Source of the DNA: SIG299 sp045531895
GTDB taxonomy: Bacteria > Bacillota > Clostridia > Lachnospirales > Lachnospiraceae
DNA length: 64,000 nucleotides
Direction: 5' to 3'
Assembly (NCBI GenBank): GCA_045531895.1
Contig: JAZSEW010000026.1
Coordinates: 35,507 to 99,506 of the forward strand
Shown here one piece after another: positions 15,377-24,968 of the stretch. The notes below the pieces were generated by a model. It saw only the letters and a program-made list of their open reading frames with translations. It had not been told where the DNA came from and made no database searches. The translations under genes were made by a program, and so were the position numbers. Positions within the stretch are counted from its first letter, which is position 1; every line of letters starts with the position of its first letter.

Positions 15377-18300
15377 ATGAAGGTAGACATTTTCAGAAAA
15401 GTAATCCGGGCGGTTCTGCTGATTGATATTATTCTGGTGCTTGTGGTTATTTTTGGATTTCGAGTGGATGATATGACACTTTCAAAAGGAGAAGTGTATT
15501 GTTTCAATTCCGGCTGGTCTATGACATGGCAGGGAGGAGAAAGTAAAAAAATAGAAAAACTTCCGTATCTGGGAAAGAGTGAACCGGAGGAATTGGTGGT
15601 TATGGAAAACACGATTCCGGAAGCCTTTTATGGAAAGACATTATCTTTCTTGTCTGCAGATAAGGAATTGATAGTATGGTTGGACGGAGAAAAGGTGTAT
15701 GAATTTGGAACCTCAGATACAAGGTATTTTGGACATACACCGGGTAGTGTGGTTAACTTTATTGATATACCTGACAATCTTGTCCAAGGCCATATCAGAA
15801 TAGAAATGATGTCGCCTTATGCGGATTATGCGGCCAGAGCCAGTGAAATTACCATAGGAGAACGTGATACTCTGATTTTACAGCTGCTACAGGAAAATCT
15901 GTTTAAGATTATCTGTAATGTGGTCATTCTAATTTGCGGTATTATTTTTCTGCTATTATTTTTGATTCAGAAGGTTTCAGGACAGAGTACAGGCGGCATG
16001 CAGTATTTATGCGGTTATTGTGTAGTGGCTGCAGTGTATTATTCTGTAGAAACTAAGGTACTACATATTTTTTACGGAAACCAGACGTTGTATTCTGTAC
16101 TGGTATTCCTATGCCTGATGCTGATTCCGTTTTTTATAGGATTATATTATTCTAATGGAATTTTTGTACAGTATAAGAAACGCTGGAAGCTTTTACTTGG
16201 ACTGATAAGTACAAACATTGTAATTCAGCTGATATTGCAGTTAACCAATCTGGTGGACTTTATGAATATGGCTTTTTTCTCCCATGCGCTGATTGCGCTT
16301 ACCGTTCTCGTGGTAGGAAAATCATATCTGGATATTTTAAAAGAGAAGAAAGATATGGGAATCCGGCTGGGAATGTTAGCCTTGCTTGCTATGGGAATCG
16401 GAGGTACTATTGACATTGTCAGGATGTATGTGGTTGCTGTAGGAGATATGGGAAAATTCAGTCGTCTTGGAACAACCTGCTTTGGAATGATTATGCTGTA
16501 TCAGCATATCAGTCAGGTGCTGAAAGGTTATGCACATAACACAGAAGAAAATGCCAGACTTTTAAAAAATGAGATGGAATTGATTGAGAAGCAGAACGAG
16601 CAGCTGAGAATTGCCAATGAGCAGGCAGAGGAGGCAAGAGCAGAAGCAATTGCTGCCAACGCAGCCAAGGGGAGATTCCTTGCTCATATGTCTCACGAAA
16701 TACGGACACCTATTAATGCGGTGCTCGGCATGGATACCATGATTTTAAGAGAAAGCAGGGAAATGCAAATAAAGGAATATGCACTGGATATTCAGAATGC
16801 AGGACAGACTTTACTGGCTTTGATTAATGAAATTCTGGATTTTTCCAAGATTGAGTCCGGTAAGTTGGACATTGTTTTGGTAGAGTATGACTTTAGCAGC
16901 TTGATTCATGATATTTCCAACATGATTAAAGCAAAGGCAAATGCAAAAAAACTGGAATTAAAGATTCATGTAGATGAAAAACTTCCTTCCAAGCTTTTGG
17001 GTGATGATGTGCGTATTCGACAGGTACTTGTCAATTTACTGAATAATGCGGTAAAATATACGCAGAGTGGAACCGTAAGTCTGAAGGTTGATGGAAGGCA
17101 GGAGGGCAGAAAGGTATATTTTGACTTTTCTGTGGAAGATACAGGAATCGGTATCAGGGAAGAGGATATTGAAAAACTGTTTAAGGAATTTGAACGTATT
17201 GAGGAAAAGCGGAACCGCAATATTGAGGGAACCGGTCTTGGCATCAATATCACAACCCAGCTTTTGCATTTAATGGGCAGCAGGCTTCAGGTTGAAAGTG
17301 TTTATGGTAAAGGGTCCAGATTTTTCTTTACATTGGAGCAGCAGATTATAGATTCCACGCCGGTAGGAAATCTTGAGGAACGGTTAAAGAAGATGACAAC
17401 GGAATATTCCTATATGGCAGCCTTTACAGCACCGAATGCAAAAGTTCTTGTGGTGGACGATAATGCCACAAATCATAAAGTATTTGTAAGCCTGCTTAAG
17501 TTTACAAAAATTAACGTGGATGTGGCAGACAGCGGCAAGGCCTGTCTGGAGCTGATAACAAAAAAGAAATATGATCTGATCTTTCTTGATCATATGATGC
17601 CGGAAATGGATGGCATTGAAACCATACACCGGATGAAACAGATGGAACAGAATTTGTGTGACAGAACTCCGGTGATTGCCCTGACAGCCAATGCCATTAC
17701 CGGGGCAAAGGAGATGTATCTGGCAGAAGGATTTGATGCATTTTTACCAAAGCCAATCAATCCGGAAAAATTAGAACAGATGATTTTACGGTTGTTACCT
17801 AGAGAACTGTTGCTGTTCGAGGCAGAGGAGGACGGAACGGAAACAAGTGCAGAGGAAGTAAAATCGGATAAGGACAATAGTCCGGTTATGGAAGAAGAGC
17901 TTCCGATGGTGGATGGTATTGACTGGAGCTATGGTCTTATGCATTTGCCGGACAGGGAACTGTTGCAGGATACAGTGAATGATTTTTATAAAACACTGGA
18001 AGCTGAAGCGTCATTTTTACAATCCTTATATGAAGAACGTCAGAATCAGGAGAAGCTTTCACAGTACCGCATTAAGGTGCATGCAATGAAAAGCACGGCC
18101 AATCTGATTGGTGCCACAGTGCTTGGTGGAATGGCAAAGCTTTTGGAAAACGCCGCCAGAGATGGGGATGTGGATCGAATAGAAGCTTTACACGATATTT
18201 TCCTGACAGAGTGGCGGAGCTACAAAGAAAAACTTAAAGTATGCATAAATGAAGAGCAAAAGGAACAAAAAGGGAATGCAGCAGAGCAGTACTTGTTAGT

Positions 18301-18520
18301 TTTAAACTATTTGGAAATGCTTCAGACGGCCATGCAGGAACTGAATATGGATGAAATGGACAGGATAATGGAACTTTTGGAGGAATTTCAATATTCAGAA
18401 GAGCTTCAGGAACAAATAGAACAACTGGCAGTATTTGTGACAAATTTAGATAGCGCTCAGGGAGAACTACTGATAGAAAAAATGATACATCAGATAACAA
18501 GTGAAATGGGAGGAAACTAG
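15377..18520 (+). CDS. Hybrid sensor histidine kinase with receiver and HPt domains
   Basis: The 1047-aa membrane kinase has an N-terminal helix, an extracytoplasmic region (about 30-170) resembling 7TMR-DISM sensors, a seven-helix block (about 175-385) and a short coiled coil. HisKA contains His440 in MSHEIRTPINAVLG. The HATPase domain has NNAVKYT, DTGIGI and GTGLGI. A receiver follows with Asp738 in IFLDHMMPEMDG, then a C-terminal HPt domain with His902 in KVHAMKST. The full His-Asp-His relay is therefore in one chain. The next gene, a response regulator, is the obvious acceptor; the cyclase gene upstream suggests a joint output. GGGG precedes the ATG. Confidence 0.92.
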   Translation: MKVDIFRKVIRAVLLIDIILVLVVIFGFRVDDMTLSKGEVYCFNSGWSMTWQGGESKKIEKLPYLGKSEPEELVVMENTIPEAFYGKTLSFLSADKELIVWLDGEKVYEFGTSDTRYFGHTPGSVVNFIDIPDNLVQGHIRIEMMSPYADYAARASEITIGERDTLILQLLQENLFKIICNVVILICGIIFLLLFLIQKVSGQSTGGMQYLCGYCVVAAVYYSVETKVLHIFYGNQTLYSVLVFLCLMLIPFFIGLYYSNGIFVQYKKRWKLLLGLISTNIVIQLILQLTNLVDFMNMAFFSHALIALTVLVVGKSYLDILKEKKDMGIRLGMLALLAMGIGGTIDIVRMYVVAVGDMGKFSRLGTTCFGMIMLYQHISQVLKGYAHNTEENARLLKNEMELIEKQNEQLRIANEQAEEARAEAIAANAAKGRFLAHMSHEIRTPINAVLGMDTMILRESREMQIKEYALDIQNAGQTLLALINEILDFSKIESGKLDIVLVEYDFSSLIHDISNMIKAKANAKKLELKIHVDEKLPSKLLGDDVRIRQVLVNLLNNAVKYTQSGTVSLKVDGRQEGRKVYFDFSVEDTGIGIREEDIEKLFKEFERIEEKRNRNIEGTGLGINITTQLLHLMGSRLQVESVYGKGSRFFFTLEQQIIDSTPVGNLEERLKKMTTEYSYMAAFTAPNAKVLVVDDNATNHKVFVSLLKFTKINVDVADSGKACLELITKKKYDLIFLDHMMPEMDGIETIHRMKQMEQNLCDRTPVIALTANAITGAKEMYLAEGFDAFLPKPINPEKLEQMILRLLPRELLLFEAEEDGTETSAEEVKSDKDNSPVMEEELPMVDGIDWSYGLMHLPDRELLQDTVNDFYKTLEAEASFLQSLYEERQNQEKLSQYRIKVHAMKSTANLIGATVLGGMAKLLENAARDGDVDRIEALHDIFLTEWRSYKEKLKVCINEEQKEQKGNAAEQYLLVLNYLEMLQTAMQELNMDEMDRIMELLEEFQYSEELQEQIEQLAVFVTNLDSAQGELLIEKMIHQITSEMGGN

Positions 18521-18521
18521 T

Positions 18522-19289
18522 ATGAAAAAGATACTTTTAATTGGGGAATTAAATATGACAGTCAGCAGTATTAACCAGCATCTGTATACCAGATTCCAAA
18601 CACAGATATGTACCAACGATTATGAAACGGTAAAAGGAATGGAAAAGGTATTTAAGCCGGATTTGGTGCTGATTTGTCTTGTGGGAAGTGAGGAACTGGA
18701 TGAGAGAATTCTGACCTTCTTCAGTGAGAAGAAGAGACCGATTTTACTGGTTGGAACAAAGGAGGAATACAGTCGGTATCAATCTTGTATAGAGGAAAAT
18801 TTGTGTGATTTTGCGGTACGTCCGCTTACGTTACAAGCTCTTTTGAAAAAATGTATGGTAATGCTTAAGATGGCAGTCGAAGAACAGGAAGAAATCGTTG
18901 TAAAGCGGGAAACAAGAGAGAAAAAAATGATTCTTGCAGTAGATGACAGCGGTATTTTACTGAGAAGTGTAAAGAAGATGCTGGAGCCAACGTATGATGT
19001 CGTGGTAGCCAATTCCGGAATGATGGCACTGAATCAGGCCAAAAAGAACCGGCCGGATTTGATTCTTCTGGATTATGAAATGCCGGAATGGGATGGAAAG
19101 AAGACCTTGGAAGAAATCAGAAAAGACGAAGAACTAAAGGATATTCAGGTGCTGTTTTTGACGGCAGTGGCGGACAAAGCCCATATCACTGCCGTACTTG
19201 ATTTGCATCCGTGTGGTTATTTGCTAAAACCGTTTGAACAGCAGAAGCTTCTGGATACCATAGAGACAGTATTATCGGGTGAAGTATAA
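18522..19289 (+). CDS. Response regulator with two receiver-like domains and no output domain
   Basis: The 255-aa protein starts at ATG 18522 after GGGAGGA, one base past the kinase stop codon. Residues 1 to about 120 look like a receiver-fold domain without the acidic pocket, and residues 135-255 are a canonical receiver: acidic ILAVDDS, phosphoacceptor Asp184 in LILLDYEMPEWDG, Thr in FLTAVAD and Lys in GYLLKPF. There is no DNA-binding or enzymatic output, so it probably acts as a phosphate relay or protein-binding switch for the adjacent hybrid kinase or the upstream cyclase. Confidence 0.88.
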   Translation: MKKILLIGELNMTVSSINQHLYTRFQTQICTNDYETVKGMEKVFKPDLVLICLVGSEELDERILTFFSEKKRPILLVGTKEEYSRYQSCIEENLCDFAVRPLTLQALLKKCMVMLKMAVEEQEEIVVKRETREKKMILAVDDSGILLRSVKKMLEPTYDVVVANSGMMALNQAKKNRPDLILLDYEMPEWDGKKTLEEIRKDEELKDIQVLFLTAVADKAHITAVLDLHPCGYLLKPFEQQKLLDTIETVLSGEV

Positions 19290-19295
19290 TCTATA

Positions 19296-20150
19296 TTATA
19301 CCGGAAATACATTATGTCGATTGTAGCTGTCCCGATACTCGCTAGGAGAAAGTCCGGTTACTTTACGGAACGCATTGGAAAAGTTATGGGCATCGGTAAA
19401 GCCAAGCCGGAAAGCAATCTGGGATACCGGTTCTGTGGTCTCGCTAAGAGAAGCCTTGGCACGTTCCATTTTTATTTGGAGAATATACTGTTTTAGGGAA
19501 ATACCTGCCCGCTGTTTAAAGAACGTGGTCAGGTATTTTTCGTTATAGCCGAAGTAGTTTGCTACCTGAGAAACCTTTAAATTTTCTGAAAGGTGCCAGG
19601 AAACATAATCGCAAATGTCTTGGTAGAGCTGTTCCTTAATGATTTTATTACCATAAGCAGGATAAATCTGTCCCTGAAGAGCGACTTCTGATAAGATGGC
19701 ACTGCAAAGGTAACGGTTTAAGGAGATTTCACGGTAGCGGCGGTCGGAATCCTGTAGTTGCTTCATCAAAATAATGATACGGTCGGGGGAGGTGAGTCGT
19801 CCCTGCTCCGGAAGAAGAAGTTGTCCGGGAGTATAGGAAAGTCCTTTTGCAGTAAGCAGTTCGTGGTTATTTTGTTCTTTATTATAGCCAAAATGCATCC
19901 AGTAAAAGATACAATGTGATGATTTTGTGCCGTGTTCAAATTCATTTGGAGGCATCAGAAGATATTCCCCGGTAGAAACCGTGTATTCTGTTGTTGCGCT
20001 GGCAATATGGAGGACACCTTCTGTTACGACAAACAGTTCGTAGTCTGCCAAATTTCGGGTCAAATGAATCCAATTATTGTCCGGAGCAATAAATTTGCCA
20101 CACCAATGGTAAATAAATTCGTTTTCGGTATTAAAACGGATATAGTTCAT
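19296..20150 (-). CDS. AraC family transcriptional regulator
   Basis: The 284-aa protein has an N-terminal cupin-like sensing domain (TVSTGEYLLMPPNEFEHG) and a C-terminal double helix-turn-helix of the AraC type. The first helix pair lies near VSQVANYFGYNEKYLTTFF and the second near PVSQIAFRLGFTDAHNFS, ending in the family signature FRKVTGLSPSEYR. AraC proteins with such cupins often sense sugars or small metabolites, but no ligand can be deduced. AAAGGAGG precedes the start. It is convergent with the response regulator and divergent from the EAL gene, which could be a target. Confidence 0.9.
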   Translation of the reverse strand: MNYIRFNTENEFIYHWCGKFIAPDNNWIHLTRNLADYELFVVTEGVLHIASATTEYTVSTGEYLLMPPNEFEHGTKSSHCIFYWMHFGYNKEQNNHELLTAKGLSYTPGQLLLPEQGRLTSPDRIIILMKQLQDSDRRYREISLNRYLCSAILSEVALQGQIYPAYGNKIIKEQLYQDICDYVSWHLSENLKVSQVANYFGYNEKYLTTFFKQRAGISLKQYILQIKMERAKASLSETTEPVSQIAFRLGFTDAHNFSNAFRKVTGLSPSEYRDSYNRHNVFPV

Positions 20151-20189
20151 AAGATGACCTCCTTTGAATGAAATATTGCCTTATAGTAG

Positions 20190-20219
20190 ATTATACAATT
20201 TTTTTATACTTCGTGTAAA
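20190..20219 (-). promoter_or_regulatory. Candidate promoter of the AraC regulator gene
   Basis: On the minus strand TTTACA (20214-20219), an 18-nt spacer and TATAAT (20190-20195) fit a sigma-A promoter about 40 nt upstream of the start codon. Confidence 0.65.
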
Positions 20220-20287
20220 GGGTGGGAGTAAAAATGGTAAGTAGTATATTATATAATGGAAAAAGTACATTTTTCTGAACTTACTTC

Positions 20288-20316
20288 TTGCGCAATAGGA
20301 ATGAACGTAATATAAT
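20288..20316 (+). promoter_or_regulatory. Candidate promoter of the EAL gene
   Basis: TTGCGC (20288-20293), a 17-nt spacer and a perfect TATAAT (20311-20316) precede the coding start at 20366. It lies back-to-back with the AraC promoter. Confidence 0.7.
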
Positions 20317-20365
20317 TAAGTTATGTAAGGCTAACCAAAGAGTAACGGGTAATGGGGATAGAGTT

Positions 20366-22420
20366 ATGAGAAATACAGATTTAAATGTGAAAATATGGGA
20401 AATTGTAAGCAATGTTCCGGAGGGGCAGTTTGTATTTATTGAAAATTTAGAAACCGGAGTGTCAAACTGGTCCAGAGATGCGGTTGAGTTTTTCGGACTT
20501 CCGGGAGTCAATATAGAAAATACTAAAGATGTTATAAAGGTGTTGGTCCATCCGGATGATTTGGATAAATGGTTGCAGGAGATGGATGAAGTGTTCTCTA
20601 TGCAGAACGATGGCTTCTTCCTGACGTATCAGATAAAAAATGCCAAGGGGGAATATGTTCCCTGTACCGGAAAAGGAAAAATTCTTCTTGGAGAAGATGG
20701 AAAACCGTTGATTTTTACCGGCTCCATGACTATTCATCAGGGGGAAGAAGCGCATGATGCCATTACAGATTTGCCTAAATTCCAGAGCTTTTTAAAGAAT
20801 GTCAGTGCGACAAAGAAGAAAAAGCAGGAGTGTCTTCTGGTGGCATTGGAAATAAAGCGGTTTAACAGTATCAATGCATTATATGGCTATAACTTTGGCA
20901 GCAAAACCTTATATGAGACCGCTCAGATTATGAAACGTGCTGTAGGAGATAATGGAAAGGTTTATCGTCTGGAAGGTGTCAGTTTTGGTATACTGTTCAA
21001 GAATAATGACTTAGAATATGCAAAAGAGGTATTTAAGGAAATCCGTGAGAATATGGCTGCATTCTCCCTGGATGGTTCTGCAGTAAATATTGAAATTAAT
21101 GGCGGTGCATTATATACAAAGAACTATAAGGTAAGCTCCCAGACAGTATATTCCTGTCTGCTGTCTGCGTTGGAAAAAGCAAAAGACGAAGATGCATATG
21201 ATTTAGTTATCTTTGATGATGAATCTCATGAAACAAACTTTAAAATGTTAGAACTTCTGGATGCTATCAAGGCAGGCATCCGCAATAACTGTGAAGGCTT
21301 CTATTTATGCTATCAGCCGTTTGTTTCCACAGTAACAGGAAAAATAATTGGTGCAGAGGCGCTAATCCGTTGGCGCAGCCCTATCTTTGGAGAGGTTTCC
21401 CCGGGACGTTTTGTGCCTCATTTAGAGTCTCATCCTTGCTTTTATGATTTGAGTATCTGGGTGCTTCGTAAGGCAATTGAAGATGCAAAGGAAGTTATTA
21501 AAGATATTCCGGGATTTTTTATTAATGTGAATATGTCTTACAGCCAGTTGGAACGACCGGAGTTTAAGCATGAGGTAATTGCCATTCTGGATGAATTTGA
21601 TTTTCCGAAAAAGAATTTGCAGCTGGAGTTGACGGAGAGATGCCGAAACCTGGATATGAATTATTTAAAGGAGCAATTAAGCTTCTTTAGAAATCATGGC
21701 ATAAAGATTGCATTGGATGACTATGGAACGGGTAATTCCACTATTAATCTGCTGTGTGATTTACCGATTACCTGTGTGAAGATTGACCAGACTTTTATTC
21801 TTCATATTCTGGACAAGACCAATAACAGAGTAGTGGTTGACTCTACCGTACAGTGTGCAAAGCGTTTGGGCTTAAATGTATGCTTTGAGGGTGTGGAGAC
21901 CCGTGAAATAAAAGACTTTATCGGAAAATATTCCGCAAATTATCATCAGGGGTATTTTTACTCCCGCCCGGTAGAGTTTGAGAAGTTTAAGAATTTTCTG
22001 AATGACACATGGAGTGTCAGTGAGGTTAGCCTAATTAAGGGAAATCCAAAAGACAATTTTGGCGTAGACAGTATTCTTTCCATGATTCCGGGTGGTTTTT
22101 TCATTTACGCGGATGATGAAAACGAGAAGATTCTCAGTGTTAATGAGATGCTTTTGGAAATTTTTGAATGTGAAACACTGGAAGAATTTTTGGAATTGAC
22201 TAAGGGCTCTTTTAAAGGAATTGTACATCCGGAGGACTATCTGGAGGTTAGCAGAAGTATTGCAAAGCAGATTACCGAGAATGAGTCTAATCTTGATTTT
22301 GTAAAGTATCGTATCATTACTAAGAATGGTACTGTGAAATATGTCAGAGACTATGGTCATCTGGTACATAATGACAGCGATGCTGATTTATATTATGTAT
22401 TCCTGGTGGAAGAGCATTAA
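20366..22420 (+). CDS. PAS / degenerate GGDEF / EAL / PAS cyclic-di-GMP phosphodiesterase
   Basis: The ATG at 20366 (MRNTDLNVKIWEIV, 684 aa) has GGGG 8 nt upstream. A first PAS domain (about 20-115) precedes a GGDEF-like fold in which the signature is replaced by LEGVSF, so it should not make cyclic-di-GMP. The EAL domain (about 295-540) keeps its catalytic set: EAL at 331-333, NVNMS, LELTER, LDDYGTGNS, VKIDQTF, CFEGVET and HQGYFYSRP. It should therefore hydrolyse cyclic-di-GMP to pGpG. A second PAS-like domain forms the C-terminus. No transmembrane segment is seen, so it is likely cytoplasmic. Confidence 0.9.
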   Translation: MRNTDLNVKIWEIVSNVPEGQFVFIENLETGVSNWSRDAVEFFGLPGVNIENTKDVIKVLVHPDDLDKWLQEMDEVFSMQNDGFFLTYQIKNAKGEYVPCTGKGKILLGEDGKPLIFTGSMTIHQGEEAHDAITDLPKFQSFLKNVSATKKKKQECLLVALEIKRFNSINALYGYNFGSKTLYETAQIMKRAVGDNGKVYRLEGVSFGILFKNNDLEYAKEVFKEIRENMAAFSLDGSAVNIEINGGALYTKNYKVSSQTVYSCLLSALEKAKDEDAYDLVIFDDESHETNFKMLELLDAIKAGIRNNCEGFYLCYQPFVSTVTGKIIGAEALIRWRSPIFGEVSPGRFVPHLESHPCFYDLSIWVLRKAIEDAKEVIKDIPGFFINVNMSYSQLERPEFKHEVIAILDEFDFPKKNLQLELTERCRNLDMNYLKEQLSFFRNHGIKIALDDYGTGNSTINLLCDLPITCVKIDQTFILHILDKTNNRVVVDSTVQCAKRLGLNVCFEGVETREIKDFIGKYSANYHQGYFYSRPVEFEKFKNFLNDTWSVSEVSLIKGNPKDNFGVDSILSMIPGGFFIYADDENEKILSVNEMLLEIFECETLEEFLELTKGSFKGIVHPEDYLEVSRSIAKQITENESNLDFVKYRIITKNGTVKYVRDYGHLVHNDSDADLYYVFLVEEH

Positions 22421-22449
22421 ATGATAAAATATGAAGAACAGTCTGTAAG

Positions 22450-22487
22450 AGCCTGCCTGAATGGCAGATGCTCCGACAGGCTGTTTT
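22450..22487 (+). terminator. Terminator after the EAL gene
   Basis: AGCCTG (22450-22455) pairs with CAGGCT (22477-22482), enclosing a second small stem CTGCC/GGCAG, and is followed by GTTTTGTT. The fold is plausible but the T-run is interrupted. Confidence 0.55.
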
Positions 22488-22575
22488 GTTGTATTAGCCG
22501 GACTATTTATAGCGGATTTTGAATGAATTTTTACTGATTTACAAAGACTAAGAAAAATGGAAAGGAGAAATAATT

Positions 22576-22785
22576 GTGGAAAAAGAAAAGCAGCATACGA
22601 TAGAAGCTATTTTGCAGGAAAAAAAGAGAGAACTGCAGTTAGAAGAGGCGTTTGAACTAAGTAATTCAGCATCTTTTACGGATTGTACCGGTTCGGTACC
22701 GGTAGCACCGGTGACTGGGGAACAGTGGAATAATTACGATGAATCCTATCACTTTCAACCTAAACCGGTGAACGCTGAGCGTTAG
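22576..22785 (+). CDS. Small protein of unknown function (69 aa)
   Basis: A GTG start at 22576 is preceded at ideal distance by AAAGGAG (22561-22567). This is the main support for a real gene together with the terminator directly after the stop. The N-terminus is charged and helical (EKEKQHTIEAILQEKKREL); the rest is polar with a C-terminal NNYDESYHFQPKPVNAER. There is one cysteine and no membrane segment. I do not recognise a family. The DNA carries four ACCGGT sites within 83 nt. It could be a small cytoplasmic regulator, or a lineage-specific orphan. Confidence 0.6.
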   Translation: MEKEKQHTIEAILQEKKRELQLEEAFELSNSASFTDCTGSVPVAPVTGEQWNNYDESYHFQPKPVNAER

Positions 22786-22819
22786 CATCGGTAAAAAAAC
22801 AGCAAAGGAAAATACTGGG

Positions 22820-22853
22820 AAAGACATCCGGGGTTGCAGGATGTCTTTTTTTA
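22820..22853 (+). terminator. Intrinsic terminator before ktrB
   Basis: AAAGACATCC (22820-22829) pairs perfectly with GGATGTCTTT (22839-22848), followed by more T residues. It ends the transcript of the 69-aa gene. Confidence 0.88.
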
Positions 22854-22890
22854 TGTTAAGATAACCACAAATTAGAAAGGAAGGACGCAG

Positions 22891-24261
22891 ATGAATCGTT
22901 TTTTACATATCAAAATGACAACGACAAGAATTATTGTATTGGGTTTTTTGATAGGAATATTATTAGGTGGTTTTCTGCTGTGGCTGCCGATATCTTCTAA
23001 GGCAGGGAGGGACATTTCTTTTGTAGATGCGCTGTTTGTAGCAACAACATCCCTGTGTGTAACAGGTCTGACTCCGGTGGTTATGGCAGAACAGTGGAAT
23101 TATTTTGGTCAGGCGGTTATTCTTCTACTGATGCAGTTTGGAGGCCTTGGTGTAATTACCTTTACGACTACGGTGCTGATGATGCTTGGAAAACGTATTA
23201 CTTTAAAGGAACGTATGCTGATTCAGGACTCTTATAATCTGGATTCTATCTCCGGTGTGGTAAAGCTGACCAAGAGGATTATAAAAGGAACATTAATTGT
23301 AGAAGCCTGTGGTGCCGTTCTTTATGCTCTTGTATTTGTGCCGGAATATGGTATTCCGGATGGTATCTGGAAATCAGTATTTCATGCAGTGTCAGCGTTT
23401 TGTAATGCTGGTCTGGATCTGGTTGGAAGTAACAGTTTTATTGCGTATCAGACGAATGTTATCATCAATGTGGCGACCATGCTGCTGATTGTGCTTGGTG
23501 GTCTTGGTTTTCCGGTATGGTGGGATATATTGGATGTAGTGAAACGTGCAGGAAAAAAGGAAATCCTTTGGCGGGATGTTTGTAACAAGCTGAATGTACA
23601 TAGTAAACTGGTGCTTGTGATGACGGTTTCTCTGATATTTGGTGGAGGACTGCTTATTTTGCTGTTTGAGTACAACAATCCGGCAACAATTGGGCAGTTA
23701 TCTTTTGGAAATAAAGTGATGGCCTCTTTATTTGAGTCAGTGACGCTTCGGACGGCAGGCTTTCAGTCCATTGCACAGGAGAATATGACAGAAGCTTCAA
23801 CTTTGCTGGCATTGATTTTAATGTTTATTGGTGGTTCTCCGTCCGGTACAGCCGGAGGTGTAAAAACCGTTACAATGATTATTCTGATTCTTTCTATGCT
23901 TGCGGCAGTAAAGGGTACCGATGAAGTGCGTGCATTTCACCGAAAAATTTCAGATAATTATGTGCGCCGGGCAGTGGCTGTGATTGTAGTGTTTTTTGTA
24001 GCCCTGGTGGCAGTGACAATGGTACTTTCTATTACAGAGAATGGAAGCTTTGTTGATATTTTATTTGAAGCAACTTCTGCAATGGCAACTGTTGGACTGA
24101 CCAGAGGCTTTACAGGTTCGTTGTCACTGGCGGGGAAGTGGATCATTATTCTTGCTATGTATCTTGGACGCCTTGGACCGATTACCATGGCCCTGGCATT
24201 TAATGCAAAGAAATACGAAGGAAAGAAGTCCTATGCAGAAGGCAAGGTTATCATTGGATAA
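22891..24261 (+). CDS. ktrB: Potassium uptake protein, TrkH/KtrB family
   Basis: This 456-aa integral membrane protein belongs to the superfamily of K+ transporters with four membrane-pore-membrane repeats. Filter-like segments are visible in order: TTSLCVTGLTP, VSAFCNAGLDL, VTLRTAGFQS and TSAMATVGLTRG. The length and the pairing with a single RCK protein gene downstream favour a KtrAB-type system over TrkH. GGAAGG precedes the ATG. The ktrA start follows after 28 nt. Confidence 0.92.
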   Translation: MNRFLHIKMTTTRIIVLGFLIGILLGGFLLWLPISSKAGRDISFVDALFVATTSLCVTGLTPVVMAEQWNYFGQAVILLLMQFGGLGVITFTTTVLMMLGKRITLKERMLIQDSYNLDSISGVVKLTKRIIKGTLIVEACGAVLYALVFVPEYGIPDGIWKSVFHAVSAFCNAGLDLVGSNSFIAYQTNVIINVATMLLIVLGGLGFPVWWDILDVVKRAGKKEILWRDVCNKLNVHSKLVLVMTVSLIFGGGLLILLFEYNNPATIGQLSFGNKVMASLFESVTLRTAGFQSIAQENMTEASTLLALILMFIGGSPSGTAGGVKTVTMIILILSMLAAVKGTDEVRAFHRKISDNYVRRAVAVIVVFFVALVAVTMVLSITENGSFVDILFEATSAMATVGLTRGFTGSLSLAGKWIIILAMYLGRLGPITMALAFNAKKYEGKKSYAEGKVIIG

Positions 24262-24289
24262 ATTGAAGAGCAAAACAAGGAGAATCAGT

Positions 24290-24967
24290 ATGGCGAAAAG
24301 AAATGGAAATGGCAGAAAAGAATTTGTAGTATTTGGTCTTGGAAAATTTGGACTAAGTGTAGCAAAGGCACTGGCGGATAACGGTTGTCAGGTGATGGCA
24401 GTAGATTCTGAGCAGAGTAAAGTAGAGGAAATTGCAGAGGATGTAACCTATGCGGTTTGCACGGATGTTACAGATGCCGAGGCAATTCATTCTCTGGGAA
24501 TTCGGAATTTTGATGGAGCAATCGTGGCAATCGGAGAAAATTTGGAAGCAAGTGTGTTGGTAACCATTATTGCAAAAGAGATGGGAATTCCTTATGTACT
24601 TGCAAAGGCCCAGTCGGAGTTGCAGGCCAAGGTGCTAAAGAAGGTCGGTGCGGATAAAATAATTTTTCCGGAAAAGGAAACAGGTATTCGTATTGCCAAC
24701 AATTTAGTCAGTGGTAATTTCTTTGATGCTATTGAGCTTTCTACCAAGTACAGCATGATAGATTTGGATATCCCGGCGGAATGGGTGGGAAAAACATTGC
24801 GGGAGTTAAACCTGCGTGCTACAAAGAAAATCAATATTATTGGTATTAAAAGAAATGATGAGTTTGAAATTACACCGGATCCGGACGCTCCGTTGCTCGT
24901 GGATGATGTACTGGTGATTATCGGGAAAAATCATACTTTGAGCAAACTAATCGGAGCGGAGGCATAA
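24290..24967 (+). CDS. ktrA: Potassium uptake regulatory subunit, TrkA/KtrA family
   Basis: The ATG at 24290 follows AAGGAG and gives 225 aa; the longer frame overlaps ktrB and is not needed. The N-terminal RCK domain has the nucleotide-binding signature FGLGKFGLSVAKAL and the acidic AVDSEQSK end of strand 2. A C-terminal RCK_C domain starts near MIDLDIPAEWVGKTL. KtrA forms a cytoplasmic ring that gates KtrB in response to ATP/ADP or NAD(H). It lies just downstream of ktrB in the same operon. Confidence 0.93.
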   Translation: MAKRNGNGRKEFVVFGLGKFGLSVAKALADNGCQVMAVDSEQSKVEEIAEDVTYAVCTDVTDAEAIHSLGIRNFDGAIVAIGENLEASVLVTIIAKEMGIPYVLAKAQSELQAKVLKKVGADKIIFPEKETGIRIANNLVSGNFFDAIELSTKYSMIDLDIPAEWVGKTLRELNLRATKKINIIGIKRNDEFEITPDPDAPLLVDDVLVIIGKNHTLSKLIGAEA

Positions 24968-24968
24968 A

